A stretch of DNA of 64,000 nt from Hesseltinella vesiculosa (lineage: Eukaryota > Mucoromycota > Mucoromycetes > Mucorales > Cunninghamellaceae): assembly GCA_002104935.1 (NCBI GenBank), contig MCGT01000003.1, positions 372,001-436,000 on the forward strand. Direction: 5' to 3'. The position numbers were made by a program, and so were the translations under genes. The stretch's first letter is position 1, and each line of letters begins with the position of its first letter. Under the pieces are notes generated by a model. It saw only the letters and a program-made list of their open reading frames with translations, was not told where the DNA came from and did not search any database. Shown here piece by piece: positions 11,469 through 23,298 of this stretch.

Positions 11469-12333
11469 ATGCATCCAGCAGCCATTGTCTTTATTGTGAT
11501 CGGAGGCGTAGCTTGTGTTTGGGGAGGCTATGAATTAGGCTCCAAGCTATACGACTGGATGACCATCCGCCGAGAACGCCGAGCCTATGAAGAATACGTA
11601 TATAACTATCAAGATAAGCAAGGCTGGGTTTACACCGATTTTTCCGAGGATGACAGCACAGACGACGATGCTCAAATGGCCAACCCGTCCACACTGCGAA
11701 AACGAAAGGTGAAGCTCAAAATAAGATTGGCGCAGGGTGGCTCATCGATATTTAAACCAAAAAAAAAAAAAAAAAAAAAAGTCGGCAAAGTGCATGGACG
11801 AGCAGGAGCTGGACGACATGGGATCTAGTCTGGCCTGGCGTCGCCATCAGCTCGGGCGCCAGGCGTCGTTGCTCGTTGAGGAAGAAGAGACGTACCGGAG
11901 ACGCAAACAAGAAATTCTGGAACAACGTGGCAACCGGGTCATGGGCTTGGCCGACGAGCCGCTGAGCCAACTGTCCTCGCGTTCCACATCCATCACCCCC
12001 ATCCCATCAACCGCCAGCCTGGATCCAATGCAAACGCCACGCTTTGCTTCACACCATAGCCAGCAAACGGAGCTTGATTCACCTTTGTTACATTCCTCTT
12101 GGCCTGCGCTGCCACTCTCTTCTACACCTTCTGGTGACTCATCAACTCAGCCTCAGCCCCCTACACCTTCCCACCCACCCTCTGTTTCATCCAAAGAGAG
12201 TTGGACCCACGTCTCTCCGTCCGATAGCCTCTGCGAGCCTCGACAGTCTCACTCCTCGGATGACGATCTCTCCTACACCATGATCAGCACATCATTGTCC
12301 ACCTCGTTTCAAAATCAACAACTAGCGCCATAA
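11469..12333 (+). CDS. Small single-pass membrane protein, unknown function
   Basis: Exons 11469-11708 and 11791-12333 join in phase 0 for 260 residues. An N-terminal hydrophobic helix (AAIVFIVIGGVACVWGGY) is followed by a basic, Arg-rich turn and an acidic stretch (EDDSTDDD). The second exon begins CMDEQELDDMGSSLAWRRH, a charged helical region, then a Ser/Pro/Thr-rich tail. The intron carries about 23 A residues just before its 3' end. No known domain. The topology suggests a type III or tail-exposed membrane protein. Its stop is only about 50 bases from that of the convergent CNS1 gene. Confidence 0.6.
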
Positions 12334-12382
12334 AAAAAAAAAAGAACGCCAAAACTGCTAATTTACTGCCGAAAAAAAAAAC

Positions 12383-13609
12383 CTAAGCCTTGTCCTTCTT
12401 GTACTTTTGAATAAATTCATCCTTGAAAGAGCCAGTCTTGGGTAAGATGATAAAGCTGGGCACGCCATTGGTCACCACGTATTTATCCTGAGCCAGCACC
12501 TTCTTCAATGTTGCCTTGGGACTGAACTTGAGAAGCGTAGGGTGCAAGCCTTGGTTGTTTTCAAAATAAATATCGAGGTTGGCTGGGTTATAGACATGGT
12601 CGGGGTCCCAAGGAGCAGGGTCGCTGAACATCACCTCCAGCTGCTCGCTAAACGTTGCTAGCTCATCAAATTGCTGGATGTAGTCGGATTCTTTGTGCTC
12701 GGGATACAGGAAGAAGACGGGCCAGGAGATGATGTCGTTTTCGGCATCGTACTGGATGTTGGCTGCATCGGCCATGGCTTGGTCGGTCACCTGCATGTGA
12801 ACGTTGCGTCGTTTCAGGGCTGCAGCCATGTCCTCCTTGGCCTTGTTTTCTTGTTCCACGCGGCGGTCCTTTTCTTCTTGCTTGCGAATCAGGGTATCTT
12901 GTCTGGCTTTGATCTTGGCCTGCAGTTGCTTGACGGCCGCGTTGGCGGGGTCGACGGCCAGGGCATGCTCACAGCAGTCAAACGCTTCATCCAGTCGCTC
13001 CAGCTGAGAAAGCGCACGGGCTGATCGGTACAAGGCTTTCACATTTTGAGGGTTGAGCTCCAAGCATTTGGCGCAGTCGCGCAGCACTCGACCGTAGTTC
13101 TCCAGTTCCAAGTTGCACGCAGCTCGGTTGGCATAGCACGCTTCGATCAGCTTCAGATCCTTGCAGTCCGTGTCGATAGCACGCGTGTAAAACGTAATGG
13201 CGTCATTGTACCGAAGCTTGCCTGCCTGGAAACACTCGTTGCCTTGGTTTTTAAAGTTCTCCGCAATTTCTAAACAAACACCCACCCAGAAAAAAAAAAA
13301 CGTCAATGCTCTTGCCCACGTTTGACCCGTTTCCTAGCCGTCCTCTGCTGGTTCACCTTTGATCCCCTGCTCTTTTCTTTTGCCAATGCTCCCCTTTCCT
13401 CCTCTCTCCTTTTTACCTTCAGGCGTGCCATCATACACCAGTGATTGCAAAGCATCGAGTGTTTCATTTTCTTCGTCTGGCAGATCATTCATAAAGAGAG
13501 GTACCTTGTTCAGTTCAGCTTCCAGATTAGCTGGATCCATATGAAAGTCAGAAGCTGGCTTTTCTGGCCCGGAAACATTAGCAATGTCGGCTTGATCACT
13601 GGAAGACAT
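12383..13609 (-). CDS. CNS1: TPR co-chaperone, Cns1/TTC4 family
   Basis: Hsp90/Hsp70 co-chaperone. Two exons (13609-13417 and 13269-12383) give 359 residues. The N-terminal leader holds VPLFMNDLPDEENETLDAL, typical of the family, followed by three TPR units (KNQGNECFQAGKLRYNDAI; ACYANRAACNLELENYGRVL; VKALYRSARALSQLERLDEA), a charged helical linker and the C-terminal wheel domain (WPVFFLYPEHKESDYIQQF through GVPSFIILPKTGSF). Length and domain order match fungal Cns1 and animal TTC4. It shares a roughly 150-base divergent promoter with AIM25. Confidence 0.92.
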
Positions 13610-13762
13610 TGTGGTGGATCAACAAGTTTGGATAAAAAAAAAATAGAAAGCAGTGAGAAAGAGAACGGCGGAGCCTGGCCCAAAAAGTTTTTTTTTTTTT
13701 TTTTTTTGAACCCTGCGCAGTTCCACGAGTTTCTCTTTCTTTCCTTTTTTTTATCCTTGCCC

Positions 13763-15291
13763 ATGCTCAAAGGGATATCTTCTTCACCAATGTTACGCTT
13801 GGCGCAGCGGTGGTCCAGGGTAACACCCTTACACCGCTCACCCATTCTCACCTACCAGTACTCATCACTACGACGACCACGCCAACTTGGCCCTCGCACG
13901 TCCAGACTTCGTCCCGTGCCAGCTGCCTCATCCATCCCCAAAGTTGCCAATGGCCATAATACCATGCCTCCACCTGATCCATCAGCCACCAGCCCACCCC
14001 CTCCTCACACTGATCTGATCCAACAAGCCAATCCTCACTTTGTAGAAGATCCTGTGCATGTCCCGGTCGTGATCCCTCAAAACCCTGGCGCTATTGTCAC
14101 GCCTTCAAGCCTGGGTGCCCCCGTCTTGGCCCAGAGTGCGCTCATCGTTGGCCGTGAATTGGAAATGCTGAACGTGTTTCTGGTAAGCCTCCTTTTACAG
14201 TCACATCTGTGAACCTCACCTGCGTTGCACCATACTATCTATCCAGGGCTATGAGCAAGCCAACCGTTACAAGATCATGGATCCCCAAGGCAACCTCATT
14301 GGCTACATTGCCGAAGAGGACGGCCTGGCAAAGTCCCTGGGCCGGCAGTTCCTCCGCACACATCGATCCATGCGTGCCACCATCATGGATGGCAACGGCG
14401 ACGTCGTCTTCAAGATACATCGTCCCTTCTCCTATATCAACAGCCGCATCTTTATCCATGACGAGCACGATGAACTGATCGGTGAAGTTCAGCAACGATG
14501 GCACTTAATGCGTCGCAAATACGACCTCTTCATTGGGTAGGCTTTTAGGCCTTTCTATGCTCATGACAACTGCTGACGCCTTTTTCTTTTTTTTAGCAAG
14601 GACCAGTTTGCCGTGATCGATGCTCCCTTTTTGGCCTGGGATTTTGATTTGCAAGACGAGAGCGGCCATGCCATTGCCAATGTCAGCCGCAATTTTGTTG
14701 GTTTTGCCCGCGAGGTATGTGTCTCTTGTGTCATGCAACGAGGATTTTCTAACAACACGCTTTTTTTTTTGTATCCATGCAGATTTTCACTGATAGCGGG
14801 CAGTATGTGCTGCGGATGGATGCCATGCAAGACAATCATGGTTTGACGTTGGATCAACGCGCCGTCATGTTAGCCTGTGCCATTTCGATTGATTTTGACT
14901 ACTTCTCCAGGCACTCAACTCATAGGTAAGCTGTTATTTCTAATTGCCCGAAACGCCTCCCTCACCTTTCTCCGGCTATAGCCACGGCGGCATTTTGCCA
15001 ATGCCTATCTTTGGTGGCTACGAGGGTGATCGCAGCCCTGAAACGCCTGATCCAGCCGGCTCAGTCCCTCCTGTCGTGCCGCCTGTCGATGGCACCGGCG
15101 GTCTCTTTGGCGGTGGTCAGCAGCCTTCGGCCCCAGCTCCTCCTCCCGCCAACGATCCATTCCCACAAGACTACGACAATGATGGCTGGCTCAGTGATGA
15201 CCAGGCTGGTCTCTCTAGTCCAGACGATGAAGGTTGGAGCGATACCTTGGGCAGCGCCTTGCGTGGTTTCCTCGGCGAAGACGACGACTAG
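13763..15291 (+). CDS. AIM25: Phospholipid scramblase family protein, mitochondrial (Aim25-like)
   Basis: Member of the scramblase/LURP fold family, probably mitochondrial. The first ~60 residues are Arg/Ser-rich with no acidic residues up to the proline-rich part, as expected for a mitochondrial presequence. Exons then encode the family core: LGAPVLAQSALIVGRELEM, GYEQANRYKIMDPQGNLIGY, RTHRSMRATIMDGNGDVVF, YSYINSR-like RPFSYINSRIFI, RYDLF-like KYDLFIGKDQF, and ISIDFDYFSRHS near the C-terminus. The following tail of about 115 residues is Gly/Pro-rich and acidic (LGEDDD end). Family assignment is firm; lipid-scrambling activity is not proven for this group. Confidence 0.88.
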
Positions 15292-15968
15292 AACAACCCC
15301 TTCCTATCCATTTGCCTGGCATGACACCTTTTTTCTCCCTACTTTTTCATTTCTTCGACGCCATTGCCTCAACTGCTAGATGCCCTGATATCCCAAGTCC
15401 ACCAATAAAGCTTTCTTGAACGCATGGTTTTTGTCGGCAGCGAGCATGCCACCCATATCTTGATTCATAAGCCCAACTTTGCACGGATCGAATAGGCCAG
15501 CCAATGCCAGTGGCTAAGGACAGAAAAAAAAAATCGGCAAGTTTTATATCCCCCAAAACGATAAGAAATGACCTTGATTAAACCTAAAAGTCTCTCATAG
15601 AAGCAAAGGGGAGAGATGAAAGGTCGATAACCAATTGCCTTGGTGAACAGGCCACGAATCGTAGGCACTAGCCGGGATTAAAACTCTGAACGAAGAAAGC
15701 AAGGGTGAGATGAAGACTGTGTTTGCAGGTAAGTGCCAAGAGCCCTGAGTACGCACAGCTAAAAAAACAGCTAAAAAAAAAAAGAAAAAGGGCTTTTACT
15801 TCAAAGAAAAACTACGAAAAAAAAGAGGGGAAGGGTAAAAGAGAAAAATAATCGATGGTGGATATTCGATGGGGTAAATGCGTTGTGGGGAGGAGGGGGG
15901 GGAGAAACAAAAGGGCGATCGTTGTCAACAATGCGGAGTTGGGAAAGAGCTTACTTATTTTTTTTCAG
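15292..15968. other. Intergenic DNA downstream of AIM25
   Basis: Downstream of AIM25 and convergent with the minus-strand LEA-like gene. No gene recognised. Contains several A-rich tracts (15760-15850). The hairpin array begins just after it. Confidence 0.5.
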
Positions 15969-16086
15969 CTTCAACGCAGTTGAAGTTTTCTTTTTTTTTA
16001 ATCCTCAATTCGCTTGAGGTTCTCTTTTTAATACTCAACGCAGTTGAGATTCTCTTTTTCTTTTTTAATCCTCAATTCGCTTGAGG
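15969..16086. repeat. Tandem array of four short hairpins (two alternating types)
   Basis: Four perfect inverted repeats alternate as types A-B-A-B: CTTCAACGCAGTTGAAG (15969-15985), CCTCAATTCGCTTGAGG (16003-16019), CTCAACGCAGTTGAG (16034-16048) and CCTCAATTCGCTTGAGG (16070-16086). Type A has a GCA loop, type B a TTCGC loop. Each is separated by a T-rich spacer (TTTTC/TTTTTAAT). The repeat period is about 65-67 bases. Between the two A copies the outer pair changes from T-A to C-G, so pairing is kept. Confidence 0.8.
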
Positions 16087-16306
16087 TACAAAATCCAAAA
16101 GACAAATGAAAAAGTAACTAGGAATATGGTAGCAATTGGAAAACGGCTGAAAGGGGTACGGGCTTTCCGAGGTACATATCCTGCCTGCCACGGAGGCAAA
16201 GCAGAATAACTTGCAGGAAATCCTGCCGGTGAATGAGTAAATGCATAGTTTTACTAGGGTTGTACCGTACAGTGACTGGTTGAGGAGATATGGCTGTCAT
16301 TCACAT

Positions 16307-16840
16307 TTATTTTTTGGCTGGATGTGTTTTTATCCAGTTCTGAACATCTTTGGACCACTGCTTAAGTTCTGTGGCCACTAAATTAGCTTCTTTAGCATCC
16401 TTCTCTGCCTTCGTCGTTGCTTCTTCAGCTTTCTTCACTGCATCTTCAGCCTTCGTCTTAGCATCTGCAGCCCTCTTCTTATCAACTGCAGTCTTGCCCT
16501 TGGCTTTTTCAACAGCTTTTCCAGCTTCATTCATTGCATTTACAGCTTTACCCTTATTGTTTTCAGCCGTCGTCAATTTTTTTTCAGCTTGCATCGCAGT
16601 TGCTTTAGCATTCGTCGCAGCTTGATTGAAAATTGTCCCAATCGCCGTAGGAGCCGCCGTAGGAGCCGCCCTAGCTAGGTTGTTTTTAACGACATCCAGA
16701 TCACTTCTTACTTTTGCTGTTGTCGCGGCTTTTATGGCATCATCTACCTTGCGTTCCATCTTTTTTTTAAAACTGCGCAAGTCACCAGCTTCTGCTTTTT
16801 TGCTGGTCGCATTGCTGTGTGCCTTTGCTGCTTGAGGCAT
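16307..16840 (-). CDS. Lys/Ala-rich LEA-like or coiled-coil protein
   Basis: Single exon, 177 residues, starting MPQAAKAHSNATSKKAEAG. Composition is dominated by Ala, Lys, Glu, Asp and Thr with loosely repeated 7-11-residue units such as ADAKTKAEDAVKKAEEATT and KAEKDAKEANLVATELKQW. There is no Cys and little aromatic content. This is typical of extended amphipathic helices as in LEA group 3 proteins, or of a coiled coil. An internal near-duplication encodes APTAAPTA. No enzyme motif. A role in desiccation or stress protection is inference from composition only. The start at 16840 is chosen because the upstream reading frame is compositionally different. Confidence 0.6.
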   Translation of the reverse strand: MPQAAKAHSNATSKKAEAGDLRSFKKKMERKVDDAIKAATTAKVRSDLDVVKNNLARAAPTAAPTAIGTIFNQAATNAKATAMQAEKKLTTAENNKGKAVNAMNEAGKAVEKAKGKTAVDKKRAADAKTKAEDAVKKAEEATTKAEKDAKEANLVATELKQWSKDVQNWIKTHPAKK

Positions 16841-18235
16841 TCTTGTTTGGGAAGGTGAATTGAAAAGGTTCACTGAAAAACAAATCCTCTCACAGATGAG
16901 TTTTATACTAAAAGGCAAGGTACCGTATAAGCCGACATCACCTGAACATAAGCCCGGCGGGCAGGGGAACTTTTTGTGTAGCTTGGGACCCTTTCCTTTC
17001 AAGCTCCTTTCACCATGCCGTTTCTTGCGTGTGGTTGTGTTAAATTAACTAGGTACTGAGTGAGCCCCCCTTCAATTACTATAGGACCGTTACAAGCCAA
17101 GTGACTACAATGAAATGTTACTTGGCGAGCGCAACCGCTGTGTCAAGCTGTGAACTGGTGTTCCTGAGAATTGCTTACGCTGATGCAAGCGCTGATACAT
17201 TCCATTTTTGGTATGTGGCCGCTGATGCCGCCAAGGCTGTGTGGTTTCACTCGGAAGGTTTCTGCTTCAACCATGATACTTCTCTTATTAAGCGTTATTG
17301 CTTGCATGGTTCGGGGTCGGTCGGGGAACGTTGCAGTTTTTGGTACGTTTTTTTTTTTATATATACGAGCCGCGAGCCAGTCGGGGCGTTCCTGAAACCG
17401 TTTATGGCGATGTTTCGCCATCATCAGTCTCTGTGCCAAGATATCACGGAACTGAGTCATTTTACATAGCCCTTGATCATATCTCATCATGTGCTATTCC
17501 TGAGTAAAATGGATGATCATTCGACGTTTGATCAACTTGAGGCTATCGTAAAAGGAAAACGAGCAATACACAGGACTTTTGAATCGATGTGGTACTTGGC
17601 ATGACTGCAGATGGTGTTTGGCATGGCTGCAGATATTTGTGAATGACGATGCTACTGTGAAAAACAGGTCGACCAGTCAACGTTGCCACCTTCATTGGAT
17701 TGACAGCTCATCCCGCGTCCTGGGAAGGTGCATTTCCTTTTCCAGTGAGCCAATCTGACGATTTATTGGCTAACACTCGTCGGGTATACGGCCGCCGAAA
17801 AACCGAGGTTAAACATCTGGAGCCATGAAAATTAAACTTTTCATGTTACGGCCATACGACGTTGAAAAATCCAGATCCCGTTCGATCTCTGCAGATAAGC
17901 AGCGTACGGCTTGGTTAGTACTGCGGTGAGAGATCACGCGGGAATACCGAGTGCCGTAATTATTTTTTTTGTTTTTGGTAGACGTCAATTGGGTGAGTGG
18001 GAGTTTGTGTGCAAAGGGATTGGGGTGTCTAGTTTTTTTTTTTTTTAAACTGCCGTAGGTTCTCATGGTCAAACATACTCCGCGTCGAAGGGGTGTTGCG
18101 CGAGACAAAATAGGGAATGTGATAGCCGCAGGATTTATTTACAATACAAAAATAAGAGGAGAAAGGGAAAGCGAGAGGGGCGAAAATAAAAAAAGCAGTG
18201 TGCTGTGAAATCTGGAGGCGAGATCGGCGTTGCTT
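16841..18235. other. Intergenic region, no gene recognised
   Basis: About 1.4 kb. Open frames at 17101-17469 (plus) and 17143-17490 (minus) have no family resemblance. A short imperfect tandem repeat with core GGCATGRCTGCAGAT occurs near 17596-17630. Nothing else is supported. Confidence 0.45.
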
Positions 18236-19070
18236 TTAGTTGATAGGCTTGATCTAGAGAGGAGAAAAGGAGTGATAAGGACAAAGCCTTCTTCGAGCCC
18301 ATCCCTGCCCAACATGGCACGCCCCCTTACCTTGAAGTTCATATTGATCAGTGAAAATACAAAGGCTTTGAGATCTTGAGCCAGGTAGTAAAAGGAACGA
18401 AGGCCGTCAGGGTCGTTCGATGCTTGCACGTCCACCATGGAGCCCAATTTACACGTCTGATTATATAAAAAAAAATCAACACCGGATGATGGTCGCAGCA
18501 GGGGTGCCTTACCACAAAAGAAATATGGTCATTGCCAATACGCACCTCGAGTTCTTGTGAGCCCACCACGTTCTTTTCTGGCCATTTACTGTCGTCTTGC
18601 CTGACGTCAGTAAAAATGAAAAACGTCAGTTTCCATATTATCCTCGGTCCCTTTGGTCCTTTGGCTAAGCGGATGTATTACGTCATGATTTCGCTTTCTT
18701 CAACAATGCGCTTCAGTTCTTGAATCACAGAAGAGTTGACAAACACTATGACAGATCATGTTTTTTTTTTTCAATCGGGTGAGTCTCATCCACGAGATCG
18801 ATGTATATATGGGCGACGTGCTTACTTTGCTTTTTAATAAGAGAATCGTCTCTGTAGTTGGAGTTGTTGGCATACCGGCACAGACCTTCACCGGTGAATT
18901 CGAATTCTAAAAATTCGTGACCATATCGACCTTTGTGACCAGCACTGGTAGCCATTGCAAAATAAAAATGGAAACAGCCCATCGTTAGCATCCATCATTC
19001 TAGCGTGTCCAAGATGGGCCGTTATTTTCTTTACTTACTAGTATCGTACATAGAAGTCTTGATCAGCCAT
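18236..19070 (-). CDS. MAGO: Mago nashi homolog, exon junction complex
   Basis: Core protein of the exon junction complex, partner of Y14/RBM8A, marking spliced mRNA. Six exons were joined on the minus strand: start [11 protein letters not shown] at 19070, then [16 protein letters not shown], then the segment after [10 protein letters not shown], then [15 protein letters not shown], then [17 protein letters not shown] and NDHISFV, then [18 protein letters not shown] with [15 protein letters not shown], and a last small exon giving IKPIN and stop at 18236. Length is about 150 residues, as in the very conserved family. Every block aligns in order with animal and plant Mago. Heavy splicing in the window fits a functioning exon junction complex. 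Confidence 0.95.
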
Positions 19071-19194
19071 TGTGCAGGGATGGATTAAGCAGAAGAGATG
19101 TGAAGGGAATAAAAAAAACAAGCTTGAAAGAAAAAAAAAAAAAAAACGGCGCTGTGACTTTTTGACCTCGCCCTTTTTCTTTCACCTGTTTTAA

Positions 19195-20611
19195 ATGTTC
19201 CAACGACGGTTCTTCCATGCTCTGGCAAGCGCCTCTCGCTTTAAAATTGCAGACAATGTCAAGAAGACGATTATCAATGGCGGCCCTGTTGTTGCATTGG
19301 AATCGACCATTATCAGCCATGGTACAGGGCTAGACGTCAACACCAGCCCCGCCAACCTGACCAACCTCTTTCTTGTTCTCTAGGCATGCCGTACCCTCAA
19401 AATGTCGAGACAGCGCGATCAGTCGAGGCTATTGTCCGCGATCAAGGCGCTGTGCCGGCCACCATTGCCATTCTGGATGGCCATGTCCACATTGGGCTGG
19501 AGCCTGAGCAGCTCGACCGACTTGGCAAGCTGGGTCACCAGGCGATCAAGACGTCCCGTCGTGATTTGGCCGTGGTGCTCGGCCAACGCCGGTCAGGCGC
19601 AACGACGGTAGCAAGCACCATGATCTTGGCCCGCGCTGCAGGCATTCCTGTGTTTGTGACCGGTGGCATTGGTGGTGTTCACCGCGGCGCTGAGCAAAGT
19701 AAGGGCAGGGCTTTTAAAATGAGGTGATATTATACATTGATCACGCTCCCTTTTTAGCCTTTGATATCAGTGCTGATTTGACAGAATTAGGGAGAACATC
19801 AGTGGCTGTTGTGTGTGCAGGCGTCAAGAGCATCCTCGATATAGGAAAGACGCTGGAAGTCCTGGTAAGCACCCTGCGCCGTCGTGGAGTCATGACACCA
19901 AGTCATTGTTTTTCTTCTTAGGAAACCCAAGGCGTGACCGTGGCTACATTAGGACCATCAAGGCGGTTCCCTGCATTTTATACCCCCGAAAGCGACTTCG
20001 ATGTAAGTGATTCCTCTAAGGAATGAAAACCGCTGACACCTTTTTTTTTATAGAGCCCAAACCACGTGCCAGATATTCAGACAGCAGCCAGCATGATAGG
20101 TATAGATTTTTATTTCATGTGGTCCAAGGGACTTATATATTTTTATTTATTTTCCCCTTCGCAGCGGCCAATCATGACTTGGGGTTAGGAAGTGGCATGG
20201 TGTTTGCTGTGCCCATCCCAAGCCAAGATGCTGCGAACAGCAAAGCGATCCAGGACGCCATTGACACTGCTCTTGCCGAAGCAAAGTAATCTTGGAAGGA
20301 AGCAAACTCACCTGATGATTGACCCGCTCTTTTGTTTTTTTTTCGGTGGAAAAAGGTCGCAGGGGATTCATGGCAAAGAGGAAACGCCGTTTTTGCTAAA
20401 GCGTGTGTCTGAGCTGACTTTGGGCTCATCGTTGGAAGCAAGTAAGTCATGTTTCAATGAACATATGAACGCGTATCACGATAGCTGATGTTTACCTCTA
20501 TTAGATATTGCTCTGGTGAAGAATAATGCCAAAATGGGAGGCCAGCTGGCCGTGGCATTGGCCAAACTGAAACTGGAGCGAAACAGCAGTGGCGGCATTT
20601 TGCAGAAATAA
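19195..20611 (+). CDS. Pseudouridine-5'-phosphate glycosidase (PsuG/IndA family)
   Basis: Reversible cleavage of pseudouridine 5'-phosphate to uracil and ribose 5-phosphate, in pseudouridine breakdown. The first exon gives [16 protein letters not shown], a likely mitochondrial presequence, then [18 protein letters not shown], the family hallmark. Further blocks: [57 protein letters not shown] (catalytic-site region), [24 protein letters not shown] and [11 protein letters not shown]. The last exons carry LALVKNNA-like [19 protein letters not shown], matching the family C-terminus. Six or seven small introns. Many fungal versions are fused to a PfkB-type pseudouridine kinase; no kinase half is present here. 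Confidence 0.92.
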
Positions 20612-20682
20612 AAAAGCGCAGCCCGCTTCGTTTTTTTATCTTTATTCCCATATTTTTTTTTTTTAAAAAAATATCTTTTTCC

Positions 20683-22827
20683 ATGACGGAACCAACCGAA
20701 GATGAATTCAGTGAAGTGAATTGGGATGTGCCTAGTGTTGATCCTCTGTCAGCCAGCAAGTCTCATTTCAGTGAGCCAGCTGTTCTGGATCCATTGTCCG
20801 ATGTGAACGATGCTATGATTCAAACCTTGGACTTGTCCAGAGATGACCCTAATGATTCCTTTCATGTAAGTTCATCAAGCTGAAAAAGAGAGCGACCAGG
20901 AGCAATAGGAAGCGTTCACGGAGATGAGCAAAGAAGCTCAAGGCATGGATGAAAACACTCCAAAAAAAAGAAAAGATGGAAAACCAAACTCATGCCGCCT
21001 TTTCCATGACGAACCAAAGACCATCGACCATACCCATGAACGATCCCAATCCAGCGGCAACGTCGAACAGACCAATCCCGATCCCTTGACGCAGTCGTCT
21101 ATTGATGCAGCTGTGTCTTCTCCTTTGCATGATTCCATGATGGACATGACCTCGACACCGTTTACGATGCAGCCCGGACCTGTCCCTTCCACCAGCACTT
21201 CGCGGTCCTACCCTTCTACTTCTTCTATCAGTTCCCCCAGCTCATTTGAGCCCAAGCCTGTGTCTGTGACTGACCCAAGAAAAGAATCCGATGGCCAGCA
21301 ACCTTTTGTTTCCTACAATATCGTGTCCAAGGTAAAACGTCAAAACTGGCCATGCCACCAAATTCACCCCACATTTTTTTTTGTACCATGTGATTCAAGA
21401 ATGCAACTGTTAGACGCCGCTTCCAAGATTTCGTCTGGCTCTACAATGTCTTGTACAATAATTATCCTGCCTGTATCATTCCACCGCTGCCAGATAAACA
21501 TCGCCTGGAATATGTCAAGGGCGATCGCTTCAGCACAGACTTTGTTGAGAAACGTCGCGACAGGTAGGCTAGAGGAAGTGGAGAGCCTGAACTGATTTTT
21601 TCATATTAGTTTGGGACGGTTTTTACAACGCATTGCTCGGCACCCTATCCTTTCTCATTCTGAATATTTTGTCATGTTCCTGGAGTCCTCTGAATTTGTA
21701 AGTTGGGCGGCAAAGAGAGCCAAGCGTGCGGAGCTTGACTGCTTTCTTTTGCATGCTTAGAACGACTCGTCTGCTCGGGCTTTGCGTGACAGTCAAGAAA
21801 CCGTGATCGAATCCCTCGGTGACTCTTTATTGAATGCCTTTACCAAAATCCGAAAACCTGACCAAGTATTCCTGGATATGAAGGACCGGGTAGATCGAAT
21901 GGAGGAGAACTTTTCCCTATTGGAAAAGACCCTCTCTCGAACAAACAAGCGTGTGGATGGTAAGCCAATGGAAAAAAAAAGCTGACATTCAACTTTTCCT
22001 CCTTGGCGTTAGATCTATCGCATGATTATGTCGAATTAGCCAACAGTGTGAATGGCCTTGGTCAATTGGAGACCAATTTTCAGCAAGGCCTGGCATTGTT
22101 TTCCAATGCCTCCAATACCTATGCCAATCAAGTCAAAACGTTGGCTGCCCATGAAACAGATTGGTTGCACCATATCCACGATTACATGGCCTACCATCTC
22201 TCCATGAAAGTAAGCCCAGAAAAAAAAAGGATGGCAGAGGCAACGGTGCCTGACATACCTTGCTGTCGATAGGAAGTCTTGAAATTACGTGACCAAAAGC
22301 AACTAGATTTTGAAGAGCTCTCAGAATACTTGCAATCCACAGTCAAGGACCGAGATCGAACAATGCATGGAGTAGAGGCCCAAAACCTGACTGGCTTCTT
22401 GGCTGGCAAGCTGAATGAAGTGCGCGGTGCTGATATGTCCAAGATCCGACGGGAACGAGTCTTGCGCTTAGATGACCGCATTCATGAGGTAACGCCTTTC
22501 TCCCGGGGTTGGTTGGGGGACGCATCCTGTGCTGAGCACCTTCCCATTCCTTTTTTTTTTTTTGTAGTTGGAAGATGCCATTGAGCAGAGTAACGAGGTA
22601 TCCAGTGCGTTCTCGGACCAAGTCAAAAAGGAAAATGAATATTTTACGCGCAACAATGCCTTGGAAATGCACGAAGCATTAAAAGCCTATGCATCCGCCA
22701 AAGTCAGTTTTTATCAGCAGGTAAGAGAAAAAATAGGACGAAAGGGGCGTACACTCATATTTTTTTCTTTATTTAGGGCATCGATACTTGGCAGCATGTC
22801 GTAGATGCCTTGGAAGAGCAATCATAA
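20683..22827 (+). CDS. SNX4: Sorting nexin Snx4/Atg24 family (PX-BAR)
   Basis: Endosomal sorting nexin for recycling of SNAREs and for selective autophagy. An N-terminal disordered, acidic, Ser/Pro-rich region (first two exons) is followed by a PX domain: SYNIVSK, then [40 protein letters not shown] (phosphoinositide pocket), [22 protein letters not shown] and FLESSEF. The rest is an all-helical BAR domain ([47 protein letters not shown]; final VVDALEEQS). The block [13 protein letters not shown] strongly favours Snx4 over Vps5/Snx1. At least eight introns. Confidence 0.9.
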
Positions 22828-23298
22828 TGTATCAAGGAAATAAAAAAAGAAAAAAAAAAGAGTCGTTTGATGCTTTGTCTAGTTTCATGCCATGGGTCCT
22901 GAGACGTTCTTATTTTTGCAAACCAAAGCAATAACCTTAAACCAGGTGGGCGTCGTTTGGCGATGCCATTGCTAATTCTGGAAAAAAAAGATGCACACAA
23001 ATTTGTCACGGTTAGTCAACCTACAGCTCCGCTTGTCAAAAATGGAATGGGAAAATAAAGGGGAGACGGTGAGAAGTTTTCTGAGGATCATGTGTACTGT
23101 TGGCAACAGCGAATGAACAGATGCAATAGAAAAAAAAAAACGTGAAAGCGGAGGGACGGTCCCGAGGAAGGTTTCAATTTGTTTTTAATTTCCAAAAAAA
23201 AAAAAAACTATCTAGTCAGGAGGCAAAAAAATACATGGGTGTAGCAGAATGTAAAGAAAGGGAGGAATCAAAATGTAGTGAAAAGAGGGGGGGGGGGT
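22828..23298. other. Convergent intergenic region, SNX4 and GDH
   Basis: Both genes end here. A-rich tracts and AATAAA-like sites on each strand fit poly(A) regions. No gene seen. Confidence 0.5.

Noticed and set aside
15969..16086. CRISPR array
   Set aside because: The repeats are self-complementary, of two alternating kinds and separated by T-rich low-complexity spacers; the DNA is fungal nuclear. It is a hairpin array, not CRISPR.
17101..17490. Overlapping ORFs on both strands
   Set aside because: Both are short, mutually overlapping and without domain features.
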